From NCBI RefSeq assembly GCF_029167645.1, contig NZ_CP119147.1, forward strand, positions 2,170,001 to 2,234,000: a stretch of 64,000 nucleotides of DNA. Reading direction: 5' to 3'. Below are positions 21,959-30,944 of this stretch, piece after piece. The notes under the pieces were generated by a model. The model worked only from the letters and a program-made list of their open reading frames with translations, ran no database searches and was not told the origin of the DNA. This DNA comes from Streptomyces sp. AM 2-1-1. Lineage in GTDB: Bacteria; Actinomycetota; Actinomycetes; Streptomycetales; Streptomycetaceae. Position 1 is the stretch's first letter. Every line of letters begins with the position of its first letter. The translations under genes and the position numbers were made by a program.

Positions 21959-23029
21959 TCAGGCGAGGCCGAGCTTCTCCGCGGCAGTGGCGGCGTCGAC
22001 CGGGACGGTGACGGGCTGCGGTGCGCCCGCGACGGCCCAGTCGGGGTCCTTGAGGCCGTTGCCGGTGACGGTGCAGACGATCCGCTGACCGGGGTCGACC
22101 TTGCCCTCTTCGGCGGCCTTGAGCAGACCGGCGACGGAGGCGGCCGAGGCGGGCTCGACGAAGACGCCCTCCTGTGCGGCCAACAGGCGGTAGGCGGACA
22201 GGATCTGCCGGTCCGTCACCTCGTCGATGAAGCCGCCCGACTCGTCCCGTGCGGCCAGCGCGAAGTTCCAGGACGCCGGGTTGCCGATCCGGATCGCGGT
22301 CGCGATCGTCGCCGGGTCCTTCACGATCTCGCCGCGCACGATGGGCGCGGAGCCGGAGGCCTGGAAGCCCCACATGCGCGGCCGGTGGGTGGCGAGGCCG
22401 TCACCGGCGTACTCGGTGTAGCCCTTCCAGTAGGCCGTGATGTTGCCCGCGTTGCCGACCGGCAGGACGTGGATGTCCGGGGCGTCGCCGAGCGCGTCGA
22501 CGATCTCGAAGGCGGCGGTCTTCTGGCCCTCGATGCGGACCGGATTGACCGAATTGACCAGCGCCACCGGGTAGTTGTCGGAGAGCGAGCGGGCCAGTGT
22601 CAGGCAGTCGTCGAAGTTGCCGTCGACCTGGAGGATCTTGGCACCGTGCACGAGCGCCTGGCCCATCTTGCCGAGCGCGATCTTGCCCCGCGGCACGAGG
22701 ACGGCGCAGACCATCCCGGCGCGCACCGCGTACGCGGCGGCCGAGGCGGAGGTGTTGCCGGTGGAGGCGCAGATGACGGCCTGCGCGCCCTCCTCCTTGG
22801 CCCGGGTGATGGCCATGGTCATGCCCCGGTCCTTGAACGACCCGGTGGGGTTGGCGCCCTCGACCTTGAGGTGCACCTCGCAGCCCGTGCGCTCGGAGAG
22901 GACCTGGGCCGGGACGAGCGGCGTACCACCCTCACGGAGGGAGACGATCGGCGTCGTGGCCGTGACCGGAAGGCGGTCCCGGTACTCCTCGATGATGCCG
23001 CGCCACTGGTGGGTGCCCTTGCTGGTCAT
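21959..23029 (-). CDS. thrC: Threonine synthase
   Basis: PLP enzyme that converts O-phosphohomoserine to threonine. The 356-residue fold-type II protein binds PLP through Lys66 in [11 protein letters not shown], with the glycine loop [15 protein letters not shown]. It is the short form, lacking the N-terminal extension of the E. coli enzyme. The ATG at 23029 is 6 bp after the hom stop, so hom and thrC are cotranscribed; the terminator behind thrC separates them from thrB. Confidence 0.97.
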   Translation of the reverse strand: MTSKGTHQWRGIIEEYRDRLPVTATTPIVSLREGGTPLVPAQVLSERTGCEVHLKVEGANPTGSFKDRGMTMAITRAKEEGAQAVICASTGNTSASAAAYAVRAGMVCAVLVPRGKIALGKMGQALVHGAKILQVDGNFDDCLTLARSLSDNYPVALVNSVNPVRIEGQKTAAFEIVDALGDAPDIHVLPVGNAGNITAYWKGYTEYAGDGLATHRPRMWGFQASGSAPIVRGEIVKDPATIATAIRIGNPASWNFALAARDESGGFIDEVTDRQILSAYRLLAAQEGVFVEPASAASVAGLLKAAEEGKVDPGQRIVCTVTGNGLKDPDWAVAGAPQPVTVPVDAATAAEKLGLA

Positions 23030-23035
23030 GGGTCC

Positions 23036-24391
23036 TTACTCCCCTTCAACACGCATGATGCTGGCGACACCGCGCACGGTGTCGAGCTTGCGCAGCGCTT
23101 CGACGGTCGCCGAGAGGGCGGCGTCGGGCGCGCGGTGGGTGACGACGACGAGGGATGCCTCGCCGCCACCGCCCGCCCGTCGCCCGCCGGCACCCTGCTC
23201 GATGGCGCCTTCGTCACCGCTGCCTGGATTTCGTCCTTGCTGACGGACGGTATCGATCGACACACCCTGCTCGGCGAAGACCGTGGCGACCTGGGCGAGA
23301 ACACCCGGTTTGTCGGCGACGTCGAGGCTGATGTGGTAGCGCGTCACGACGTCGCCCATCGGGCTGACCGGGAGACGCGTGTAGGCGGACTCGCCCGGGC
23401 CGGTGGCCCCGTTGAGCTTGTTCCGGCAGACGGCGACGAGGTCGCCGAGGACCGCCGAGGCGGTCGGCGAACCGCCGGCGCCGGGGCCGTAGAACATGAG
23501 CTGCCCGGCCGCCTCGGCCTCGACGAAGACGGCGTTGTACGCCTCGCGGACGGAGGCCAGCGGGTGGCTGAGCGGGATCATCGCGGGGTGGACGCGCGCG
23601 GTGACCGACTGCCCGTCCGCCGCACGCTCGCAGATGGCGAGGAGCTTGACGGTGCAGCCCATGCGGCGGGCGGAGGCGATGTCGGCCGCGGTGACCTCGG
23701 TGATGCCCTCGCGGTGGACCTCGCCGATCCTCACCCGGGTGTGGAAGGCGATCCCGGCGAGGATCGCGGCCTTCGCGGCCGCGTCGAAGCCTTCGACGTC
23801 GGCGGTCGGGTCGGCCTCGGCGTACCCGAGGGCGGTGGCCTCGTCGAGCGCCTCGGAGTATCCGGCGCCGCTGGTGTCCATCTTGTCGAGGATGAAGTTG
23901 GTCGTGCCGTTGACGATGCCGAGCACCCGGTTGACCTTGTCGCCGGCGAGGGACTCGCGCAGCGGGCGGACCAGCGGGATGGCGCCGGCGACGGCGGCCT
24001 CGTAGTAGAGGTCGCGGCCGTGCTCCTGGGCGGCGGCGTGCAGGACGGTGCCGTCCTCGGCCAGCAGTGCCTTGTTGGCGGAGACGACGCTCGCGCCGTG
24101 CTCGAAGGCGGCCGTGATGAGGGTGCGGGCGGGCTCGATGCCGCCGATGACCTCGATGACGACGTCGATGTCGCCGCGTTTGACCAGGGCCGTGGCGTCG
24201 GTGGTGATGAGCGCGGGGTCGATCCCCTCGCGCACCTTCGAGGGACGGCGGACGGCGACGCCGGCGAGCTCCACCGGCGCGCCGATGCGCGCGGCGAGGT
24301 CGTCGGCGTGCGTCGTCATGATGCGCGCCACCTCTGAGCCGACCACTCCGCAGCCCAGCAGCGCCACCTTCAGCGGACGCGTACGCATCAT
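23036..24391 (-). CDS. hom: Homoserine dehydrogenase with an insert in its ACT domain
   Basis: Reduces aspartate semialdehyde to homoserine with NAD(P)H. The 451-residue protein has a Rossmann loop VALLGCGVVGSEV (8-20), the central catalytic domain with YYEAAVAGAIPLVRPL, and a C-terminal ACT domain for threonine feedback starting at RYHISLDVADKPGVLAQV. Within the ACT domain, between DTVRQQG and EASLVVVTHR, there is an extra Gly/Glu/Arg-rich loop of about 22 residues (near 23160-23236) where homologues I recall have two or three residues. Two Met codons begin the frame (24391 and 24388). It lies upstream of thrC in one operon. Confidence 0.96.
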   Translation of the reverse strand: MMRTRPLKVALLGCGVVGSEVARIMTTHADDLAARIGAPVELAGVAVRRPSKVREGIDPALITTDATALVKRGDIDVVIEVIGGIEPARTLITAAFEHGASVVSANKALLAEDGTVLHAAAQEHGRDLYYEAAVAGAIPLVRPLRESLAGDKVNRVLGIVNGTTNFILDKMDTSGAGYSEALDEATALGYAEADPTADVEGFDAAAKAAILAGIAFHTRVRIGEVHREGITEVTAADIASARRMGCTVKLLAICERAADGQSVTARVHPAMIPLSHPLASVREAYNAVFVEAEAAGQLMFYGPGAGGSPTASAVLGDLVAVCRNKLNGATGPGESAYTRLPVSPMGDVVTRYHISLDVADKPGVLAQVATVFAEQGVSIDTVRQQGRNPGSGDEGAIEQGAGGRRAGGGGEASLVVVTHRAPDAALSATVEALRKLDTVRGVASIMRVEGE

Positions 24392-24486
24392 CCGACCTCG
24401 TTTCTCCTACATCCGATGTGTGGACCAGTCTCACTCACCGGACGGGCGATTCTGCCACCCGTCCGGATTCTGAGACATCTATTTCA

Positions 24487-25878
24487 TCAGCCGACATCGA
24501 GACGCAGGAGATCTTCCTCCGTCTCGCGCCGGACGATGACGCGCGCCCGGCCCTCGCGTACGGCGACGACGGGCGGGCGGAGCGCGTGGTTGTAGTTGCT
24601 CGCCATCGACCGGCAGTACGCCCCGGTGGCCGGTACGGCGATCAGGTCGCCGGGCGCGAGGTCCGCGGGGAGGAACGCGTCCTTCACCACGATGTCGCCG
24701 CTCTCGCAGTGCTTGCCGACGACCCGGACCAGCATCGGCTCGGCGTCCGAGCTGCGGGAGACGAGCGAGACGCTGTACTCGGCGTCGTAGAGCGCGGTAC
24801 GGATGTTGTCGGACATCCCGCCGTCGACGCTGACGTAGGTGCGGAGCCCTTCGAGCGGCTTGATGGTGCCGACCTCGTAGAGGGTGAACGCGGTGGGGCC
24901 GACGATGGCGCGGCCCGGCTCGACGGAGATGCGGGGGGTGGCGAGCCCGGCGGCCTCGCACTCCCGGGTGACGATGTCGCCGAGCGCCTTGGCGATCTCG
25001 TGCGGCTCGCGGGGATCGTCGGCGGAGGTGTAGGCGATGCCCAGGCCGCCGCCGAGGTCGATCTCGGAGAGCTCGACGCCGTGCTCGTCGCGGACCTGGG
25101 CGAGGAGCTGGACCACGCGGCGGGCGGAGACCTCGAAGCCGGCCATGTCGAAGATCTGCGAGCCGATGTGCGAGTGGATCCCGGTGAGTTCGAGGCCGTC
25201 CAGGGTGAGGGCGCGGCGGACCGCCTCGGCCGCCAGGCCGCCGGCCAGCGCGATGCCGAACTTCTGGTCCTCGTGGGCGGTGGCGATGAACTCGTGGGTG
25301 TGCGCCTCCACGCCGACCGTGACCCGGATCTGGACCCGCTGGCGCTTGCCGAGCCGCTGGGCGACGTGCGCGACGCGGACGATCTCCTGGAAGGAGTCGA
25401 GGACGATCCGCCCGACACCGGCTTCGACGGCCCGCTCGATCTCGTCCGTCGTCTTGTTGTTGCCGTGGAAGGCGAGGCGCTCGGCGGGCATCCCGGCGTC
25501 CAGCGCCGTGGTGAGCTCGCCGCCGGAGCAGACGTCGAGGTTGAGCCCCTCCTCGTGGAGCCAGCGCACCACGGCCCGGGAGAGGAAGGCCTTGCCGGCG
25601 TAGTAGACGTCGGCGTCGGCGCCGAAGGCGTCCGCCCAGGCGCGGCAGCGGGCGCGGAAGTCGGCTTCGTCCAGGAAGTACGCCGGAGTGCCGAACTCCT
25701 CTGCGAGGCGGGCCACTTCGATGCCTCCGACGGTGAGGGCGCCGTCCGCGTCACGGGTGACGGTACGGGACCAGACCTTCTCGTCGAGGACGTTCAGGTC
25801 GGCCGGCGGAGCGGTGTAGTGCCCTTCGGGGAGGACGTCGGCGTGACGGGGTCCGGCGGGGTGGGCGGATCGGCTCAT
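24487..25878 (-). CDS. lysA: Diaminopimelate decarboxylase
   Basis: PLP enzyme (fold type III) that converts meso-diaminopimelate to lysine. The 463-residue protein carries the PLP lysine Lys96 in VYYAGKAFLS, the HIGSQI motif, the glycine-rich phosphate site LGGGLGI and EPGRAIVGP. The C-terminal GAYCRSMASNYN supplies the partner active-site Tyr. It starts at ATG with GAGAGAG upstream. It is 30 bp downstream of nrtL and 95 bp upstream of hom, in the same direction, so the aspartate-family genes may form one long transcript. Confidence 0.97.
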   Translation of the reverse strand: MSRSAHPAGPRHADVLPEGHYTAPPADLNVLDEKVWSRTVTRDADGALTVGGIEVARLAEEFGTPAYFLDEADFRARCRAWADAFGADADVYYAGKAFLSRAVVRWLHEEGLNLDVCSGGELTTALDAGMPAERLAFHGNNKTTDEIERAVEAGVGRIVLDSFQEIVRVAHVAQRLGKRQRVQIRVTVGVEAHTHEFIATAHEDQKFGIALAGGLAAEAVRRALTLDGLELTGIHSHIGSQIFDMAGFEVSARRVVQLLAQVRDEHGVELSEIDLGGGLGIAYTSADDPREPHEIAKALGDIVTRECEAAGLATPRISVEPGRAIVGPTAFTLYEVGTIKPLEGLRTYVSVDGGMSDNIRTALYDAEYSVSLVSRSSDAEPMLVRVVGKHCESGDIVVKDAFLPADLAPGDLIAVPATGAYCRSMASNYNHALRPPVVAVREGRARVIVRRETEEDLLRLDVG

Positions 25879-25908
25879 CGTGGTGCTCTCTCGGGTCTCT
25901 CGGGTCTC

Positions 25909-27057
25909 TCACACATGTGCGGGCGCGCTGACGCCGAGCAGGGACAGGCCACCGGCCAGCACCGTCCCGGCGGCCTCGGCGAGGGCCGTCCGGGAGCGGT
26001 GGGCGGCCGAGGGTTTCTCGTCGCCGGCGGGGAGCGGGGGGCAGGCGTCGTGGAAGTCGAAGAAGGTGTGCGCGACGGCTTCCAGGTGACGGGCGAGCCG
26101 GTCGGGCGCACGGTGCCGGGCTGCGGCGAGGAGGACCGCCGGGTGGTCGGCGAGGAGGGCGGTCAGGGCGAGCGCGGCGGGTTCGCCGTACGCGGCGGCG
26201 TCCTCGTGCGGTTGCGGTGCCCCGTGCACGCCGAGGTCGCGGGCGGACCGGACGAGGGCGCGGGTACGGGCGTGGGCGTAGCGGACCAGGAAGAGCGGGT
26301 TGGCGGCGCTCTGGACGAGCAGCCCGTCGCCGAGGGCGGCCCGGTCGTGGCCGGCGGCCCGCAGCAGCCCCCAGCGGGCGGCGTCGGGGCCGAGGCGTTC
26401 GACGAGCTCCGCGGCGGCGGCCCCCGCCGGCACGGGCCGGACCGTCGCGGCCGGCTCGGCGGTTCCGTGCCCGGGAGCCGTGCCGGCGGTTCCGTGCCCG
26501 GGGGCCGTGTCGGCGGTTCCGTGCCCGGGAGCCGTGCCGGCGGTGACGCCGAGCCGGCTCCACGCGGGATCGGCCGGTCCGGTCGCCACGGTGCGCGGGG
26601 CGGCGCCCTGCGACCGGAGCAGTGCGGCCACAGCATCGGCGGTGACGGCGGCCCGCACCTCGGCGGCGTACGGCAGGAGGGGTTCCTCGCCGCGCAGCGC
26701 CGTGCCGTGGCCGTACTCCGTACCGCGTGCCGCCACCTCGCGCACGAGAGCGGTCCGCGCGGCGCCGTCGGTGGAGGCGTCGAGGGTGAGGCTGAGGAAG
26801 CCGGGCCCGGTGATCTCGACCCGTCCGATGCCCGGTGCGGCCGCGATGCGGTCCTTCAGGATGCGGGCGACCTCGTGGGCGGGCAGCGCCGCAGACCGGG
26901 CCAGTTGCAGCGCGACGGCGCAGGCGTAGTCGCCGCTGCCGCCGGGCCGCGTCCGCTCCACCCGCACCCGCTCCGGTACGGCCACGCGCAGGGCGTCCTC
27001 GTCCACCGCGCGGCGCACGGCGTGCAGCACGGTCCTGGAGAGGTCGGCGGGGGTCAC
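25909..27057 (-). CDS. nrtL: ArgS-related anticodon-binding protein
   Basis: A 382-residue protein related to arginyl-tRNA synthetase but without a catalytic domain. The N-terminus resembles the Add-1 tRNA-binding domain (ARILKDRIAAAPGIGRVEITGPGFLSLTLD). The C-terminus resembles the DALR anticodon-binding domain (FDFHDACPPL, then LAEAAGTVLAGGLSLLGVSAP). HIGH and KMSKS motifs are absent, so it cannot charge tRNA. The middle contains a threefold 9-residue repeat (APGHGTA.T). It is consistently placed next to lysA in Streptomyces, function unknown. It starts at GTG with a weak ribosome binding site. Name assigned from family memory. Confidence 0.82.
   Translation of the reverse strand: MTPADLSRTVLHAVRRAVDEDALRVAVPERVRVERTRPGGSGDYACAVALQLARSAALPAHEVARILKDRIAAAPGIGRVEITGPGFLSLTLDASTDGAARTALVREVAARGTEYGHGTALRGEEPLLPYAAEVRAAVTADAVAALLRSQGAAPRTVATGPADPAWSRLGVTAGTAPGHGTADTAPGHGTAGTAPGHGTAEPAATVRPVPAGAAAAELVERLGPDAARWGLLRAAGHDRAALGDGLLVQSAANPLFLVRYAHARTRALVRSARDLGVHGAPQPHEDAAAYGEPAALALTALLADHPAVLLAAARHRAPDRLARHLEAVAHTFFDFHDACPPLPAGDEKPSAAHRSRTALAEAAGTVLAGGLSLLGVSAPAHV
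26461..26541. repeat. 27-bp minisatellite, three copies, inside nrtL
   Basis: Three tandem 27-bp units that differ at only a few positions, each beginning GGTTCCGTGCCCGGG (plus strand). They encode nine residues per unit and keep the reading frame, so copy number can change without breaking the protein. Confidence 0.92.
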
Positions 27058-27126
27058 GGGACCAGCCTAGGGGAGGGAGGGGGGCCCTCCGCGACCGCGT
27101 TTCGCCATGCGGGCAACCGCCGGAGG

Positions 27127-27151
27127 GCCGGGCCGGAGGGTCCGGCCCGGC
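27127..27151 (-). terminator. Terminator of the response-regulator gene
   Basis: Perfect 11-bp stem GCCGGGCCGGA / TCCGGCCCGGC with a 3-nt loop, 33 nt after the stop codon. No U-tract. Confidence 0.7.
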
Positions 27152-27183
27152 GTCGCCCGGCCGGTGCGGGACGCCGGGGTCCC

Positions 27184-27618
27184 TCAGCGGGCCGTACTGC
27201 CGGCCCGCCCGGCGCCGGAGCCGCCGTCCACCGCGGTGCGTTCCGGCGCCAGCGCGAGGCGGCGCACCAGCCGCACCAGCTCGCTGGGCTCGAACGGCTT
27301 CGCCAGGAACGCCTCCACCCCGGCGGCGACGCCCCGGTCCGCCTCGTACGGGGTGCAGGCGCTGATGATCGCGACCGGGATGGCGCTGGTACGGGGGTCC
27401 TCGCGGAGCCGGGCGGCGGTCCGGGGGCCGTCGAGCCGGGGCATCACGACGTCGAGGGTGATCACGTCCGGCCGCACCCGGTGCACGATGTCCAGGCACT
27501 CGACGCCGTCGGCCGCGGTCACGACCTCGAAGCCCTCAAGCTCCAGGTTGACCCTGATCAGATGCCGGATGACCTTGTTGTCGTCCACAACAAGCACGCG
27601 GCCGTACGCCCCTGACAC
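27184..27618 (-). CDS. Stand-alone response-regulator receiver domain
   Basis: A 144-residue CheY-like protein with no output domain. It has the acidic pair in VLVVDDNKVIRH (residues 12-13), the phosphoacceptor Asp in VITLDVVMPRLDG (about 56), a Ser in the switch position (AIISACT) and the conserved Lys in AFLAKPFEPSELV. A Gly/Ala/Arg-rich tail follows. The GTG at 27618 puts the first beta strand at the usual distance from the N-terminus, although the ribosome binding site is weak. It is divergent from tRNA-Arg. No kinase is adjacent, so its partner is unknown. Confidence 0.9.
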   Translation of the reverse strand: MSGAYGRVLVVDDNKVIRHLIRVNLELEGFEVVTAADGVECLDIVHRVRPDVITLDVVMPRLDGPRTAARLREDPRTSAIPVAIISACTPYEADRGVAAGVEAFLAKPFEPSELVRLVRRLALAPERTAVDGGSGAGRAGSTAR

Positions 27619-27788
27619 GTTTCGAGAGTAGGTGGGCCCCGGGGGCCGCGTCCGGGTTTTGCCCACTTCCGCCCCGGAGCCGCGCCCGCACACGCCGGTG
27701 AACCGCCCCGCCCTGCGGAAATACCCGTTCACGAACACCCCGTCGGAGCTGGTAGTGTTTCCCCCGTCGCAGAGCAACACCGCGATAC

Positions 27789-27860
27789 GCCCCCGTAGCT
27801 CAGGGGATAGAGCATCGGCCTCCGGAGCCGGGTGCGCAGGTTCGAATCCTGCCGGGGGCA
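27789..27860 (+). tRNA. tRNA-Arg (anticodon CCG)
   Basis: Full cloverleaf. Acceptor arms GCCCCCG (27789-27795) and CGGGGGC (27853-27859) pair, and the discriminator is A27860. The D arm is GCTC/GAGC. The anticodon loop CTCCGGA reads CGG codons. The T arm is GCAGG-TTCGAAT-CCTGC. CCA is not encoded. CGG is a frequent Arg codon in this DNA. It marks the change from core to more variable genes, but I found no duplicated 3' end that would show an integration event. Confidence 0.97.
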
Positions 27861-28404
27861 CTTCCGCAGGGGAACGTCATCTGGACGATGCCCGGCGAAG
27901 TGCCGCGCATGAAGGGTCGGACACCAGTCTCACTGGGTCCGGCCCTTTGTCGTTGTCCCGCTCATGGGTCCCGCGTGGGCCGTCCCGCTTGGGCACAGCG
28001 TTTCTTCCCCGCCGGACTCCGCGACGCGCGACGGCGGTTCGTCCGGACCGCCGGCCGGCCGCTCCGGCTCCCCCGTGTCGGTTCCACCGACGGGCTTTCG
28101 GAGCCCCCTCCGGATCGCGTCCGGCGCGGGGACGCCGCGGATGTGTCACTCCGTGACAGCGCGGAAGGCGTCCCCACTCACCGGACGACAACCGGGGCGG
28201 GCCCGCCCGCCGCTGCCCGACCGGAGTATTGCCGCCGTGCATTACCGCCGGTAACCTCCGCCCAAGGCTCGACACAGAGGCTACTGAGCACAGTTTTCCC
28301 TCGCGCGAGCCTTCAGAGAACCGGCCCGATTCCGGAACCCCGGCAACGCGGTGGTGGGGGATCGTCGCCGGTGGCTCGGTCCGCCCACCTGCGAGAGGAA
28401 CTCC
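27861..28404. other. 544-bp gap after tRNA-Arg
   Basis: No convincing gene or att-type repeat. The last part should contain the promoter of the secreted protein at 28405. Confidence 0.5.
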
Positions 28405-28989
28405 ATGCGTGTGTTCGGCCGGAAATTCGCCCTGCGTGGTGCGGCACTCGTCGCAGCCCTGGGACTGTCGCTCACTCTCGGGTCGGGGACCGCGCACGCG
28501 GTGACGATCAGCCCCGGGGGGCCGTTCAGCGGAACGTCCGGGACCTTCTCCATCGGCTCACCGCCCGCGGGGCTCGCCTGCTCCTCCTCGCACATCACCG
28601 GGAACTTCCTGTCCTCCCCGATCGGCGGCCAGATCGGGACGGCGACCCCCTCGATGTTCTCGGGTTGCGTCGCCTACGGCTTTCCCGTGAGCGTCACGCT
28701 CACGAAATCGCCGTGGGCTCTGTACCTCACCGGCGTCAACCCCAGCAATCCCAACCAGTTCTACGGGAACGCCACCGGCATCGGGATCAAGATCACCGGT
28801 GTCGGGTGCACGGTCAGCTTCGTCGGAAGCGCACCGCTCACCTGGACCAATCCCAACGCGCTGAAGTTCGTCGGCACGGCGCCGACCCTCACCGCCACGG
28901 CGGCCAACTGCCTGGGGCTGATCAACGTCGGGGACACCCTGCCGCTCACCGCCTCGTACACCGTCTCGCCGCCGCAGATCATCACCTGA
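28405..28989 (+). CDS. Small secreted protein of unknown function
   Basis: A 194-residue exported protein. The signal peptide starts MRVFGRKFALRGAALVAAL and is cut after TAHA (about residue 32). The mature part is rich in Gly, Thr, Ser and Pro, with four cysteines (in LACSSSH, FSGCVAYG, GVGCTVSF and AANCLGL) suited to two disulphides. Start codon ATG with GAGAGGAA 7 nt upstream. It looks like the family of small beta-rich Streptomyces exoproteins; no enzyme motif is visible. Its product may act at the cell surface or in the medium. Confidence 0.85.
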   Translation: MRVFGRKFALRGAALVAALGLSLTLGSGTAHAVTISPGGPFSGTSGTFSIGSPPAGLACSSSHITGNFLSSPIGGQIGTATPSMFSGCVAYGFPVSVTLTKSPWALYLTGVNPSNPNQFYGNATGIGIKITGVGCTVSFVGSAPLTWTNPNALKFVGTAPTLTATAANCLGLINVGDTLPLTASYTVSPPQIIT

Positions 28990-29010
28990 GGACGGGCGGC
29001 GGGGGCCTCC

Positions 29011-29259
29011 TCAGCCCGTCGACTCGTCCGGGGTGGGGTGCTCGGGGTGGACGCCCGCGTTCCGGGCGGCGCGTGCTCCCGCACCCGCCTCGTCCGGGTC
29101 GGCGTCGGTGTCCTCCGGCTGTTCCGCCCAGGGCGGCGGGGTGACGTCCAGGGCGTCCTCGCCCTCCTGCACCTGCTGGTCCGGCATGTCGGCCGGTATC
29201 GGCGGCGGGGTTCCCTCGGCACCGGTGTACGCGGTTCCTTCTGGCCTGCGGTCGGTCAT
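29011..29259 (-). CDS. Small acidic hypothetical protein
   Basis: An 82-residue, strongly acidic, Pro-rich protein (for example VQEGEDALDVTPPPWAEQPE) with no cysteine and no hydrophobic stretch, probably disordered. ATG at 29259 with CGGAGAA 9 nt upstream supports it. It is convergent with the secreted protein gene, and the 21-bp gap between them holds no terminator. Function unknown. Confidence 0.65.
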   Translation of the reverse strand: MTDRRPEGTAYTGAEGTPPPIPADMPDQQVQEGEDALDVTPPPWAEQPEDTDADPDEAGAGARAARNAGVHPEHPTPDESTG

Positions 29260-29436
29260 CTGGGTTCTCCGTTCGACGTGCCCATGGTTGCCGGAGCGAG
29301 GTCGCCCCGCCACTTCGCGTACCCGGGACACGCCCCCGGCGAACCCGGCCGCGCGGCGGGGACCGTCCGCCCGCAGTCGGATGAATGCGGAGCCGCGACC
29401 GGTCGGGGGCGGCCCGGGCGCGGTAGACGCACTCCC

Positions 29437-29946
29437 ATGCAGACCTTCCTGCCGTACCCGGACTTCCGCCGCAGCGCGCTCGTCCTCGACGCCCGCCGGC
29501 TGGGCAAGCAGCGGGTGGAGGCGCTCCAGGTGCTGCGCGGCCTCACGGTGCCCGGTTACGGCTGGCGCCACCATCCCGCCGTCCGGATGTGGACCGGTTA
29601 CGAGGAGGCGCTGGTGCGGTACGGGCTGGACGTCTGCGAGGCGTGGACGGAGGGCGGCAGGACCGACACCTGCGCGGCCACGCTGCTGGTGGACCTCGCC
29701 GCCCACCGGGAGCTCCCCGGGGTCCGCGTCCGGAGCGAGGAGGAACTGGCCGGGGCGGGTGAGCTGCCGCCGTGGCTCGGCGACGAGGCGTTCCACCTGA
29801 GCCACCGCTCGGCTCTCGTCCGCAAGGCACCGGACCACTACCGGCCGCTCTTCCCGGAGGTTCCGGACGATCTTCCGTACGTCTGGCCCCGGTCGGACCG
29901 CGGGGCGGGCGGCGGGGTGCCGGAGGAGCGCGGCGGGGGCCGGTAG
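29437..29946 (+). CDS. Pyrimidine-dimer DNA glycosylase-like protein (MSMEG_6728 family)
   Basis: A 169-residue protein. The N-terminal segment FLPYPDFRRSALVLDARRLGKQRVEALQVLRGL is characteristic of the MSMEG_6728 group, related to T4 endonuclease V (written here in full only to residue 20: FLPYPDFRRSALVLDARRLG). The family is annotated as cleaving cyclobutane pyrimidine dimers, but to my knowledge the actinobacterial members are not well tested. The acidic C-terminal region contains HLSHRSALVRKAPDHYRPLF. The start at 29437 lacks a good ribosome binding site but fits the family N-terminus (MQTFLPYP). Confidence 0.75.
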   Translation: MQTFLPYPDFRRSALVLDARRLGKQRVEALQVLRGLTVPGYGWRHHPAVRMWTGYEEALVRYGLDVCEAWTEGGRTDTCAATLLVDLAAHRELPGVRVRSEEELAGAGELPPWLGDEAFHLSHRSALVRKAPDHYRPLFPEVPDDLPYVWPRSDRGAGGGVPEERGGGR

Positions 29947-29962
29947 CGGCGCCCGGACGGCG

Positions 29963-30691
29963 TCAGGCGGTGTGCGCCGCCGGCCGGTCCGCGGCGAAGG
30001 CCGCCGCCGGCGGATCGGAGACCGTTCCGGCGGCGGCCGGCGGATCGGCCTCCGCCTCGGCGGAGGCACGGGCCTCGGCGAAGGCGCGGGCGCCGCGCCG
30101 GGGCGAGGTGTCCAGCCGTCCGAGGACGCCGGGCACCGCGATGCTGGGCAGCACCAGGTCGTAGAGGAGGGAGATGCGTTCCTCGAAGTCGGCCATCTCG
30201 GTGGCGGCCTGCGACATCAGCTGGATCCCGGTGAAGGAGCCGACCATCGTCTGGGCGGTGCGCCCGGGATCGACGTGCGGCAGCACCTCGCCCTGGCTCT
30301 GAGCGGCCACGATCTGCTGGGTCGTCAGCTGGACCCAGTCGTGCCAGGGCTTCCCGAAGAAGCGCTGGTTGCTCTGATCGGCGGCAATCCGCGCGGCGCC
30401 CCGCAACAGTGGCTCCCTCGGCAGTCGGTGCGCGAGGATCAGTCCCATGTCCACGAAGGACTGCAGCTTCAAGGGCTGTTCGGGCGGCGGCTCGGTCACC
30501 GCGTGGTCCAGAACCCCTCGTGCCAAGTCCTCCTTGGAGGGGAAGTGGAAGTACAGCGCGCCCTTGGTCACCGCGGCCCGTTCCAGGATCTCCTGGATGG
30601 TGGCGGCTTCGTAACCGCGTTCGGCGAAGACCGCCGCAGCCGCTGTCAGTACCGCGTTGCGCGTCCGGATCGCGCGCTCCTGCCGTGCCAT
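29963..30691 (-). CDS. TetR-family gamma-butyrolactone receptor (ScbR/ArpA type)
   Basis: A 242-residue repressor. The N-terminal helix-turn-helix lies at about residues 8-55 (GYEAATIQEILERAAVTKGA, then LYFHFPSKEDL), which is the pattern of the ArpA/ScbR/BarA receptors rather than generic TetR. The ligand domain keeps Trp residues in KPWHDWVQL. The last 35 residues are an Ala/Pro/Glu-rich tail. The start at 30691 has CAGGAG 8 nt upstream. It is divergent from an AfsA-type synthase, and an ARE-like operator sits 59 bp upstream of its start codon, so autorepression released by a butyrolactone is likely. Receptors of this group control antibiotic production and development. Confidence 0.92.
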   Translation of the reverse strand: MARQERAIRTRNAVLTAAAAVFAERGYEAATIQEILERAAVTKGALYFHFPSKEDLARGVLDHAVTEPPPEQPLKLQSFVDMGLILAHRLPREPLLRGAARIAADQSNQRFFGKPWHDWVQLTTQQIVAAQSQGEVLPHVDPGRTAQTMVGSFTGIQLMSQAATEMADFEERISLLYDLVLPSIAVPGVLGRLDTSPRRGARAFAEARASAEAEADPPAAAGTVSDPPAAAFAADRPAAHTA

Positions 30692-30749
30692 TCGAGATCT
30701 CCTGACGATGCGCCTGTCGGGGCTCAGTGTCTCCGGCGTGTTCCTCTCA

Positions 30750-30772
30750 AGAAACCGGCTGGTCCGTATTCT
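30750..30772. promoter_or_regulatory. ARE-like operator for the butyrolactone receptor
   Basis: Imperfect inverted repeat: AGAAACCGG (30750-30758), a 5-nt spacer, then CCGTATTCT (30764-30772), whose complement reads AGAATACGG. Seven of nine positions match between half-sites. Length, spacing and the ACCGG/CCGGT core resemble the autoregulatory elements bound by BarA, ScbR and ArpA. Located in the divergent region, closer to the receptor gene. Confidence 0.7.
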
Positions 30773-30944
30773 ATGGCACCCCTCCGGGCGGCCTCCAGTT
30801 GAGGCGGCGCCGGCAACCGTGCGTCCGGTCGCGCTCCCCGCCGCGCACGTTCCTCGCGGTCCGCCGTTCCGGGTGTCCCGCGCTGCTCCGTATTCGCGCT
30901 CGACCACCATCGATCACGTGCGCATTCATCCCTGGGGGGAGCAC

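Noticed and set aside
24392..24486. Threonine or lysine riboswitch or attenuator before hom or after lysA
   Set aside because: The gap is only 95 bp, with no leader peptide or conserved aptamer pattern.
27789..27860. tRNA-Arg as the attachment site of an integrated element
   Set aside because: No integrase gene and no second copy of the tRNA 3' end were found in the window.
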